DNA from: an uncultured Blautia sp.
GTDB taxonomy: Bacteria; Bacillota; Clostridia; Lachnospirales; Lachnospiraceae
NCBI GenBank assembly: GCA_958367245.1
Contig: CATXEA010000017.1
Coordinates: 1-64,000, forward strand
DNA length: 64,000 nt
Direction of reading: 5' to 3'
Position numbers and translations under genes: made by a program. The notes under the pieces were generated by a model. The model made no database searches, was not told the origin of the DNA, and worked only from the letters and a program-made list of their open reading frames with translations. Below are positions 7,328 through 14,949 of this stretch, one piece after another (positions within the stretch are counted from its first letter, which is position 1; the number at the start of each line of letters is the position of its first letter).

Positions 7328-8190
7328 AATCCATAAAATGTAATCACTGACAAGTCTTTTTCGTTTATTGCATCAAAAATACTTCTCACATAAATCTTAA
7401 TCCCATTATTTAATACTTGCCGTGTATTATTAATCCCGATCTCTTGCTGCAAAATTTCTAACATTTTGTGTTTTTCCTCTACTGAAAAAGTGATAAATCC
7501 TTGGGAATACACATACCGATCTACCAGAATTCGAAATGGTTCCATAAGATCACAACTTAAATTAAACTGATTAAACATATTGTCATGAAAAAATCCCAGC
7601 TGTGTCAAATATCCATTTGCAACAATCTCCCTATTAATTGTTGATAAAATAAGGGCATATCCATAATTTAAAGCTGCATTAATCGGATTATCATCATTTC
7701 TGGTAAATTCCTTTCCAAACAATGCATTAAAATACACCTTTGCTGCATGGCCTTCTCGGTTTGTTGCATCACGAAATTCCATCTCTTCTATGTAGGTTCT
7801 GAGCAAAACCTCTTCCTCTTTTTTCAGATCCGACAAAAATTCTGCTTGTTTTCGAATTTTCTCTTTCACAATTCTTGTCCAAATTTCCCCTTTTAACTCT
7901 TCAGACCAAGTCATTTGTAACTTAATTTTGCTGGAACAATCATGGCATCCATAATAAGGCACCAATTCCGACTGAGGATTTCTTTTGCTGTCACAAAAAA
8001 TTACTTTAATTTTTTTCTGCATGAGCGCTTCGATCAAACACCCTGTAAGAGATACCGCAGGATTCTCTATAATAAGCGTATGAATATCGTCCAAGAGAAT
8101 CCTTTTTGTATCTTCTTTTCTTACTTCTAAAAAACTCATTTTATAATCTAATTTGCAGCGTTTCGTAATTACTACCGTTTTAAAGCTCAT
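7324..8190 (-). CDS. cas1: CRISPR-associated endonuclease Cas1 (type II)
   Basis: The start at ATG 8188-8190 (MSFKTVVITKRCKLDYKM) is chosen because it overlaps the cas9 stop by 4 bp and follows TTGGAG; a longer frame upstream lies inside cas9. The 288-aa product has the N-terminal beta domain and the C-terminal helical integrase core. Catalytic residues are visible: Glu in ALNYGYALILSTINREIV context, His in GFFHDN and Asp/Glu in FNLSCDLMEPFR. It integrates spacers with Cas2, Csn2 and, in type II-A systems, Cas9. Confidence 0.95.
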   Translation of the reverse strand: MSFKTVVITKRCKLDYKMSFLEVRKEDTKRILLDDIHTLIIENPAVSLTGCLIEALMQKKIKVIFCDSKRNPQSELVPYYGCHDCSSKIKLQMTWSEELKGEIWTRIVKEKIRKQAEFLSDLKKEEEVLLRTYIEEMEFRDATNREGHAAKVYFNALFGKEFTRNDDNPINAALNYGYALILSTINREIVANGYLTQLGFFHDNMFNQFNLSCDLMEPFRILVDRYVYSQGFITFSVEEKHKMLEILQQEIGINNTRQVLNNGIKIYVRSIFDAINEKDLSVITFYGL

Positions 8191-11048
8191 AATAACTCCA
8201 ATAAATTCTGAGATATTTTTCTGTGAAGTCCCGCCGCCGAAATATCTACAATACGGACATCTTTGTAAGATTTTGTCCAATTAGACAATTTAGAACTTCC
8301 TGTAAATATTGCAGCCTGTCCAACTCCTCCTAATATTTTCAAATCGCACCCAGTTGTCCTACCTGTTTGAAAAATAGAGAGAATATTCAAAAGTATCTCT
8401 ACCTGTTTTTCCAATGTTAATTTCTCGAATACTTTTTCTCCACTTTGTAACACTTGCAATTGACTGCCAAATACTATGCAAAATGGTTTTTCTTTTAATT
8501 TATTTGAAAAAAATGAGAATAACTCTCGATTTTTTTCTTTCGTTATTTTGTCGTATGTTTCATCTACTAACAAAGCAGTACTTTGTTGCTTCCTTTTAGA
8601 AAAACTTTCTAATCTCTTAATATATGTTTCCTTTTCTCTATCAACAAGAAGAGGCATCATAGAGCCGAATACGATCGTCTTACCTCCGTTAGATTTACTC
8701 GCTAGGGTTGCTGCAAATCCATCAAATGTCAACAATGTATTTACTTTAAATTTTCTTAAACCTAAGGGAAAGCTTACTTCCTGCACAATTTCCTTTGATT
8801 TCCCAAGAATCTGTGCAACTGTTTTTCCTGCATAGTCTTTTGCATAGGTTTCATTTTTCATAATCCGTTCCGCTTCCATCAAATCGATCGGTATAAACAT
8901 CACTTCTTGTTTGGGTTTCTTTCCTGCTTCAAGATATTTCACCAACAGAAAATAACTAGCTGTCGATTTATTATAACCTCCATATTTTTCTGTATCCAAT
9001 CCCGCTTTTCGCTCAATTAATCCTGAAGCCGCCCTTAAAGGCTGTTGGTCAAAAAATCCCCCTTTTCTTTCAAAAGCATACCTTGTATAGTGAACACTGT
9101 TTTTCATAAGTATTCTTTTTATCCTAGCAATATCTTTTCCGCCATTCCACACCAGCTCTTTTCCGCGCCATACTTTATTGCCAAAAATCACCTTCGTTTT
9201 TACTGAATAGTCATCTTGATCAACTTTAAAAAATTTTGCAGTAAATCTGGCATTGTATACCTCTCCCGCCACAATATTCAAATATGCATCCTTGGCATGA
9301 TGTAGGTCGTTGACACTTCTACTTTTCACACATTTAAGTACTTCATTTCGAAAATCTGAAACAAGACCAGCCTTTACAAAAACAATTTCTGTTTCTGGAA
9401 ACATATATTGAAGAATTCTCGTTACGGCTTTTGTGGATTGTCTGGTCTCTACTAATTGTCTATTAATAAACTCCAGTTTCTCTGTATTAGAAAATCCATT
9501 TGATCTCGTCAAGCGACGATACTTTTCATCAGAAATCAGTCCTTTTTCATGATATACTCTCCACATTTCTGCCATATTTTGTCTAATTTCCGAATTAATT
9601 GGATACCTATCTCCTTTTGCCCCATTTTCCTCTGACAAAACAAGCACTTTATTGGAAAGACTATCATCCTTTACTCTGCACTGTGGATAAATATGATCTA
9701 CATTATACGTATCTGTTTTCAACTTTTCGATATGAATTGGTTTTGCAGAATACATGCTTTTTCCAAGTTGCATAAAATACAAAAAAAGCACTTCACTTCT
9801 AAGTTCCCGTTCGCTCATACCTTCTAATTGCGTTGAAAGTTCCCGTACTTCGTTCCTATCCATGTTTTTATACAGTTCCAAAATTTGTTCTTTTCTTGAT
9901 TTTTTTCGATTTTTAACTTCTTCCTGTCCTCTTGCCATTTCCACATAAATCTTTTTAGGAACTGTTTTACAAACACTCTTAATATCTTTTATTATATCCA
10001 GTGTTCTATAAATTGGACGTTTAACTGCATTTGAAACATGCATTTCTTCCAATAAAGATTCTACCGTCATTGGGTGTTCTGCATAATATTTCCTTTGCTC
10101 TTCCATAATGCATTCTTTAAATGTATAGCGATCTGAAAGCAGCTGCATTAAATTGTCATTTGTATCCCACAATGCCTGTATGATACTAAAACTTTCTCCA
10201 GTTTCTTTATTTGCAGCCCGGATTCCTGTTAAAAACTCTTTGGATAATCTTCCAAAACCATTGTATTTTAACTTAGATAAATATTTTCTGTCCTCATCTG
10301 AAAGTTTAGGAAACTCCCTCTCTAATCGCTGCAGAACTCTGCTTTTTTCTTCTGAATATGTAATACACTCAATAATTCGTTCTGCTTCTCCTTCATTTAA
10401 AATTCCTGAGCGTAAAAGCCTTTTGAAATCATGTTGTGGTTTGAGAGAAGATTTTATAGTAACATCTACACCACCAAGCACATCCTCCTTTTTCATATAG
10501 CTGTTGCTAATTAAATATTTCTTAATCTTATCAACCGTTACTTTTTTATTTTCCTCAAAAAGCCTGTAAATCTCCTGTTTGCAGTCCACTGAAATCGGAT
10601 TTCCATTAATCTTAATATTATTAATTTCATTTAATACAGTAAATTTTGAGTATAATAATGAATTCTGTGGCAATACAGTTTCACCCGGTAAGTAAGAACA
10701 GTTATTTGTCATTCGATTGATAAATTCATCTTCACTTTGATCTAAGTCCACCTTATTTTCAAAATTCCACGGATAAATTTTCCCTTCCGCTTTTCGTGTC
10801 AGCCATGCATATTTACTTGCTTCACAAAGTGGTCCCACATAATAGGGAATGCGAAATTCAAATATAGAAAGCAACTTTGATTTATTTGAAATCCCCTGTT
10901 CATCCGATTCTTTCAAAAACGGCAAATAATTTTCTGCATTTTCCAGAATTTTTTTCAGTTCGTCATAATAAAGCTGATAAGGTATGACTCTATTATCTCC
11001 TGTTACCTGTTTTGGCATAAATGTATATGTTTCTAATCTTAGCATCAT
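8187..11048 (-). CDS. cas9: Cas9, C-terminal 953 aa downstream of an in-frame stop (REC-RuvC II-HNH-RuvC III-PI)
   Basis: This frame carries the remainder of a II-A Cas9. The REC lobe resumes at FRIPYYVGPL. RuvC-II has KIYVEMARGQEE (catalytic Glu), HNH has TYNVDHIYPQCRVKDDS followed by NKVLVLSEENGAK (His and Asn), and RuvC-III has NDLHHAKDAYLN (His/Asp). The PAM-interacting domain runs to the end, which overlaps cas1. It is in the same frame as the upstream half: one TAA at 11094-11096 and 15 sense codons separate the two. The ATG at 11046-11048 lacks a good ribosome binding site. All nuclease residues are present, so the damage looks recent, or the protein is made in two pieces. Confidence 0.93.
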   Translation of the reverse strand: MMLRLETYTFMPKQVTGDNRVIPYQLYYDELKKILENAENYLPFLKESDEQGISNKSKLLSIFEFRIPYYVGPLCEASKYAWLTRKAEGKIYPWNFENKVDLDQSEDEFINRMTNNCSYLPGETVLPQNSLLYSKFTVLNEINNIKINGNPISVDCKQEIYRLFEENKKVTVDKIKKYLISNSYMKKEDVLGGVDVTIKSSLKPQHDFKRLLRSGILNEGEAERIIECITYSEEKSRVLQRLEREFPKLSDEDRKYLSKLKYNGFGRLSKEFLTGIRAANKETGESFSIIQALWDTNDNLMQLLSDRYTFKECIMEEQRKYYAEHPMTVESLLEEMHVSNAVKRPIYRTLDIIKDIKSVCKTVPKKIYVEMARGQEEVKNRKKSRKEQILELYKNMDRNEVRELSTQLEGMSERELRSEVLFLYFMQLGKSMYSAKPIHIEKLKTDTYNVDHIYPQCRVKDDSLSNKVLVLSEENGAKGDRYPINSEIRQNMAEMWRVYHEKGLISDEKYRRLTRSNGFSNTEKLEFINRQLVETRQSTKAVTRILQYMFPETEIVFVKAGLVSDFRNEVLKCVKSRSVNDLHHAKDAYLNIVAGEVYNARFTAKFFKVDQDDYSVKTKVIFGNKVWRGKELVWNGGKDIARIKRILMKNSVHYTRYAFERKGGFFDQQPLRAASGLIERKAGLDTEKYGGYNKSTASYFLLVKYLEAGKKPKQEVMFIPIDLMEAERIMKNETYAKDYAGKTVAQILGKSKEIVQEVSFPLGLRKFKVNTLLTFDGFAATLASKSNGGKTIVFGSMMPLLVDREKETYIKRLESFSKRKQQSTALLVDETYDKITKEKNRELFSFFSNKLKEKPFCIVFGSQLQVLQSGEKVFEKLTLEKQVEILLNILSIFQTGRTTGCDLKILGGVGQAAIFTGSSKLSNWTKSYKDVRIVDISAAGLHRKISQNLLELL

Positions 11049-11093
11049 ATCTTGATAGATTGCCTGATCTTCTTTATCACACTGAATATTTTT

Positions 11094-12254
11094 TTATTTC
11101 TTTTTCAGATAATCACAAAATTCTTCTTGCGTGATCTTTTTCTTATAATCTTTTGTCCGCTTTTCTTTTGATATGTTATACACATAAGATGCATAATTTT
11201 CTTTTTCTGCATTTTTAAAAATAGAATGATACTCTTTGGGGCAATACTTACGAACAAAATTCTTCAATATTTTCAAATCTGTTTGGTGTTGAGTATAGTC
11301 TTTTATCTTTGCTTCAGAAATACTGAAACAACCATGTAAAGAATCCACCAATAAAGCCCAATCATAAAGTGCTCGAAGCCGAATTAAATATTCTGCATCT
11401 ACTTCGTCCATTTCATCCAAAAGTAGTTGAAAATCTTCTTCTGACTTTCTCAAGGAAATAGAAATCTTCTCTTGAAACTCTTTCTGATTAAATAATTTTC
11501 CTGCCTCTACACTTCCTCCCGAAAGAAGTTTGATGATTCCCTCTTTACTAATACAGTCCTCTTCTTCTTTTTTCGGGTTTTTCCCATCATAAAGCAGATC
11601 CCAGAATTTTCGTTCTTTATTTTTAACAGTCTGATGCGATAAAAGAATATTTTGAAATTCCTCTTTATTATGGCATACCCATGGAGATACAACAAAAAGT
11701 TCCATGAATTTTTCGTAAACCGAATCAAAATCTAGTAATTCAGAAATATTATCTTTATTTACTTCACTTAAAAAATGTCCGCGATGTGCCATAAGCCAGG
11801 CAACTGCCAAATAGACAAGACGAACATCATGCGGCGTTTTGTCTTCCATCAATTCCTTAATAAGATGGTGGATCGTTGGATATTCTCTGTGGTAATCTTT
11901 ATCCGTATAGTTTTCATCTTGAAAAAATATATAAGTATCTCTTCCACTGGTATCTTCCCTGAATAATGCACTTTCCTTCAAACGAATAAAAAACTTCTCA
12001 TCAATTTCACTAATAGCTTTTGCAAAAATCTGCTGTGTTAAGTGAACTCTTTGCTGCCTGCGATCTAAACGCCTGCGTGCTGTCCTATACATTCTCCTGT
12101 CAGAACATTGTTTTCCTTCTTCAAACACATGTGCCCCCCACATTAGTTCACCTTTATACTTCAGCAAATTAAACTGTTCATCCGTCACTGCATAGCCAAC
12201 AGAATTCGTTCCAATATCTAATCCTACATAATAATTCTCATTCACTCTTGACAC
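11094..12254 (-). CDS. cas9: Cas9, N-terminal 386 aa ending at a premature TAA (RuvC-I, bridge helix, part of REC)
   Basis: The protein starts near NENYYVGLDIGTNSVGYAV, the RuvC-I motif with catalytic Asp. The arginine-rich bridge helix (RTARRRLDRRQQRV) and the first part of the REC lobe follow, including LAVAWLMAHRGHFL. It stops after DYLKKK. The GTG at 12252-12254 is only 1 nt from GAGGTGGG, so the GTG at 12243-12245, about 10 nt away, is the more likely start. The stop replaces one codon in an A-rich run; ignoring it gives a 1,355-residue Cas9, normal for II-A. The mRNA leader would be antisense to the tracrRNA. Confidence 0.93.
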   Translation of the reverse strand: MSRVNENYYVGLDIGTNSVGYAVTDEQFNLLKYKGELMWGAHVFEEGKQCSDRRMYRTARRRLDRRQQRVHLTQQIFAKAISEIDEKFFIRLKESALFREDTSGRDTYIFFQDENYTDKDYHREYPTIHHLIKELMEDKTPHDVRLVYLAVAWLMAHRGHFLSEVNKDNISELLDFDSVYEKFMELFVVSPWVCHNKEEFQNILLSHQTVKNKERKFWDLLYDGKNPKKEEEDCISKEGIIKLLSGGSVEAGKLFNQKEFQEKISISLRKSEEDFQLLLDEMDEVDAEYLIRLRALYDWALLVDSLHGCFSISEAKIKDYTQHQTDLKILKNFVRKYCPKEYHSIFKNAEKENYASYVYNISKEKRTKDYKKKITQEEFCDYLKKK

Positions 12255-12283
12255 CCCACCTCAAAATATGATATTTTAAACGT

Positions 12284-12404
12284 GTAAATCAATTACCCTA
12301 TAGATTTACACTGCAAGTTCAAATAACATTATTATGAATACGTCGGATAACCGACAAACACAGTGTGTGTTATAAAAAGTCTATTGTATATAGGCTTTTT
12401 ATTT
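12284..12404 (+). ncRNA. tracrRNA, divergent from cas9
   Basis: The anti-repeat CCCTATAGATTTACACTGC (12296-12314) pairs with the repeat GTAGTGTAAATCTATAGGG with a single G-U wobble. AAGTTCAAAT follows, giving the bulge and lower stem of II-A guides, as in S. pyogenes. Next come a small nexus hairpin (CATTATTATG), a GTCGG-ATAA-CCGAC stem-loop (12342-12355), ACACAGTGTGTGT, and an intrinsic terminator (arms 12374-12383 and 12391-12400, loop TTGTATA, T-run). A promoter, TTGACA (12248-12253) with TATTTT at 12272-12277 (18-nt spacer), overlaps the cas9 start and puts the 5' end near 12284. The exact 5' end is inferred. Confidence 0.9.
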
Positions 12405-12549
12405 ATGCTGTTTTACTCATTCTTTAGATTTCCACATATTTAAAAAAATATATTTTTTTACTTTGTCTCATGTCGATAGTTATATTTATGTAAAAATCTT
12501 TTTTATTGCTTTGTGATACAACATTATATCATAAAACATTGAATTCCCT
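12405..12549 (-). promoter_or_regulatory. cas9 operon promoter and 5' leader region
   Basis: On the minus strand a TATAAT hexamer lies at 12523-12528 with no recognisable -35; instead the palindrome at 12550-12566 sits 21 bp upstream of it. Transcription from about 12516 would give a cas9 leader of roughly 260 nt that runs through the whole tracrRNA gene in antisense. The rest is very AT-rich with no ORF. Confidence 0.55.
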
Positions 12550-12566
12550 GTCCCCTCTCAGGCGAC
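12550..12566. promoter_or_regulatory. palindromic operator, copy 1 (cas9 promoter)
   Basis: GTCCCCTCTCAGGCGAC is an imperfect copy of a palindrome also found at 35426-35442 and 36504-36520. On the minus strand it reads AATGTCGCCTG at its distal half-site. It ends exactly 21 bp before a TATAAT (12523-12528), the same geometry as the other two copies, centring near -42. The proximal half-site is the most degenerate of the three. Confidence 0.65.
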
Positions 12567-12569
12567 ATT

Positions 12570-13670
12570 TTACACTAACTGATATTTGATCTTATTCTTT
12601 CTGGCATACTCTTCTGCATAAGAGCCAAACGAACATTGAATAATAAACTGTTTATCTGTATTGGTAAAAGCGTCCTGCCCAATCTGCTTTACGCTGTCTG
12701 GAATAATTAGAAAATCCAAAGAACTGCAGCCGAAAAATGCCCGTTCACCTATCTCTCTTAGGTTTTCATGTAATTCCACTTTTTTCAAATTTCTACAGTT
12801 TTCAAACATTCGATCCGGGATTCGCTCTATATTTTCTGGAATTGTCAAATGATCCAGTGACTCACATTCTGCCAAAAGCCCCTCACCTAACCAGAACACA
12901 CTCCTTGGAATCTCGATGGTCCGCAGTCCAGTTCCCTTAAACGCCCCATCTCCAGCTGTTTTTAAAACCCTAGGCAAAGATACCGACTTTAAATTGCTGC
13001 AGTTCTCAAAAGCAGCGTCCCCTATTTCTTCTACGCTGATAGGCAATACCACCTGATGCAGCTTATCGCATTCTTTAAAAGCATTTCGTCCAATATATGT
13101 GATTCCTTCTGTCAAGATTGCTTCCTCTGTTGGTAAATTACTGAAACTGTCATCTGCGATCTCAACTACCGGCATATTCCCAGATTTGTTCTGAAAAATA
13201 ATGGTCTTGTTCTTATCTCCACGGAATCCAGTTACTGCAAGACCTTTTCCCTTGCGGCTCTTTTCATAGGTAAAAAGCTCTCCGTAAGCTTTTCCAGATG
13301 ATGACTGTTCTCCCTGAATTGCAGGTCCACTTCCCTGTTTCTGAATGGAAATATCACAGGCTTTTCCCAATACCTTTCCTCCATAGCAGAAGCACCATAC
13401 CGATACAATCCAGTCTGCATTGACACGGCTCATACCAAAATCATCCATCAACTGCTTCACATATCGAAAGGCAAAGGTATTATTAATATGGGATACACTC
13501 TGGATCTCCTGTGCAATTCCCATGTTATATGCCATAAGCAATAGATTTGCATTCTTCGCCTGATCTGGAAATAAGTCTTTTACCAATGCAGTAAATCTCT
13601 TTTTATCATCCAGAGATGCCTGGTGTTTCACAAGCATCTCTTCAAAATCCTGTTCAAATATGTCTATCAC
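12570..13670 (-). CDS. BspA-type leucine-rich repeat protein, end of BREX locus
   Basis: The 366-aa protein has an N-terminal helical domain (about 1-105, with FAFRYVKQLMDDFGMSRVNADWIVSVW) of a kind found in many bacterial signalling proteins. A linker follows, then from about 165 a run of BspA-like leucine-rich repeats (LRR_5), for example EIGDAAFENCSNLKSVSLP and EIGERAFFGCSSLDFLIIP. Such repeats form protein-binding solenoids. It lacks a signal peptide, so it should be cytoplasmic. It starts at GTG 11 bp after the 421-aa gene and ends the BREX transcription unit. It is not a standard BREX component. Confidence 0.75.
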   Translation of the reverse strand: MIDIFEQDFEEMLVKHQASLDDKKRFTALVKDLFPDQAKNANLLLMAYNMGIAQEIQSVSHINNTFAFRYVKQLMDDFGMSRVNADWIVSVWCFCYGGKVLGKACDISIQKQGSGPAIQGEQSSSGKAYGELFTYEKSRKGKGLAVTGFRGDKNKTIIFQNKSGNMPVVEIADDSFSNLPTEEAILTEGITYIGRNAFKECDKLHQVVLPISVEEIGDAAFENCSNLKSVSLPRVLKTAGDGAFKGTGLRTIEIPRSVFWLGEGLLAECESLDHLTIPENIERIPDRMFENCRNLKKVELHENLREIGERAFFGCSSLDFLIIPDSVKQIGQDAFTNTDKQFIIQCSFGSYAEEYARKNKIKYQLV

Positions 13671-13681
13671 CTTCTTCCATA

Positions 13682-14947
13682 TTATTTTCTATAAATTCCA
13701 GATACTTTGATCTCTTTCTTAGTATAGGTACAATACTGCTCTACAAATTTTTTATCTTCTTCCCATTTCGCAATTGCATATTTCATATTTTCCATTGTTC
13801 GTCTCTGATTAATAAAAAATTCAAGATAACTTATTATCTCACCTTTAGATAATATTTTGTTATCTATTATAAACTTTAAAATTCTATGACGCTTTTCTTG
13901 AGATAGTCCTTTTACTTCTGAAACACTATATCCGTACTGCATTAGCAAAGATTCCGTTGCAAATCCACCTTGTTTCTTATCTTTGCCTTGTATATATTTT
14001 TTCTCATCTGAGATTTTACATAACAATGTTCCTTTTTCTTTCACTCTTTTATATGTTGACTCTAGCATAAAAAAGATTTTACAATTCGGACAATAGCCTG
14101 CTGGAATTTTTATTGTCATGATCTTGCCATTTTTATCACTTACATCTAATAATGCAGTAATATCTTGTATCTCATGTGACTCATGTCTACATCGAAACAT
14201 ATTTCCTCTAATGATAAAATCTTCCATTTCAACCTGAACAAGAGGCATTCTACCTTTCTTCTTATCCATTATCTCATAAGTAGCTTCTTGACCATATAAA
14301 AATATCGCACAAAAATCTGTAAATTTTCTTATATTATTTTTTTCAGATATATTCTTATCTAAAGAAATACTAAAATTTCTCAGATCTCTCTCTATAAAAT
14401 CAGATCTTCGCACTTTGATTCCATAAAAGAATCTTCCCTCCAGACTAAGCATATGGTGAAATAACGACAGTAGCATTTCTTTTATTTTCTTTCCATGGCT
14501 ATCATACTCTCTCAATTTATCAAACTTTACATTTATTCCTTGCTGTTCAATGCAAAATATTTTCTTGTCTAGCACAATTTTGGGATTAATCATGTGTGCC
14601 ATTAATTCAATATGTACTCTATCAGTCAAATTAAGTCCATAAATTTCCTGCATAGCAGGTAATTCAGTACATTTCTTTTTTAACTTTAATACCTGTTCTC
14701 TGTTTTCAAGGAATTGACTAGCTTCCTTTTTCAAAACACTCCGCACTGTCGCTTTTTCACAATTTAATGGATCAATACCTGCATGCGAATCATAAATTGT
14801 TTGAAATGAGTGCAAATATCTTTTATTATTCACAATCGCTTTTAATTCCTCATTTCGCACAAGCGTTTCTACATATTGACTAACTTTTGCATGATATTGC
14901 TCTTTTATTGCTTTATCGTTTACATCATAGTTGTCTAAGTTCAGCAT
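13682..14947 (-). CDS. uncharacterised BREX-associated protein with zinc-binding motif, 421 aa
   Basis: This gene starts 2 bp after brxL. The N-terminal half is helical. The middle has a likely metal site, FRCRHESHEIQD (Cys-His-His) followed some 30 residues later by AGYCPNCKIFF. The C-terminal domain (MQYGYSVSEVKGLSQEKRH to IISYLEFFINQRRT) resembles a conserved helical module seen at the end of several Firmicutes proteins of unknown function. I can name no enzymatic activity. Its tight linkage to brxL suggests an accessory role in BREX, perhaps with the LRR protein that follows. Confidence 0.7.
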   Translation of the reverse strand: MLNLDNYDVNDKAIKEQYHAKVSQYVETLVRNEELKAIVNNKRYLHSFQTIYDSHAGIDPLNCEKATVRSVLKKEASQFLENREQVLKLKKKCTELPAMQEIYGLNLTDRVHIELMAHMINPKIVLDKKIFCIEQQGINVKFDKLREYDSHGKKIKEMLLSLFHHMLSLEGRFFYGIKVRRSDFIERDLRNFSISLDKNISEKNNIRKFTDFCAIFLYGQEATYEIMDKKKGRMPLVQVEMEDFIIRGNMFRCRHESHEIQDITALLDVSDKNGKIMTIKIPAGYCPNCKIFFMLESTYKRVKEKGTLLCKISDEKKYIQGKDKKQGGFATESLLMQYGYSVSEVKGLSQEKRHRILKFIIDNKILSKGEIISYLEFFINQRRTMENMKYAIAKWEEDKKFVEQYCTYTKKEIKVSGIYRK

Positions 14948-14949
14948 TT

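Noticed and set aside
11049..11093. Frameshift in cas9
   Set aside because: The two halves are in the same frame (start positions 12254 and 11048 agree modulo 3); the sole lesion is a TAA, with sense codons on both sides.
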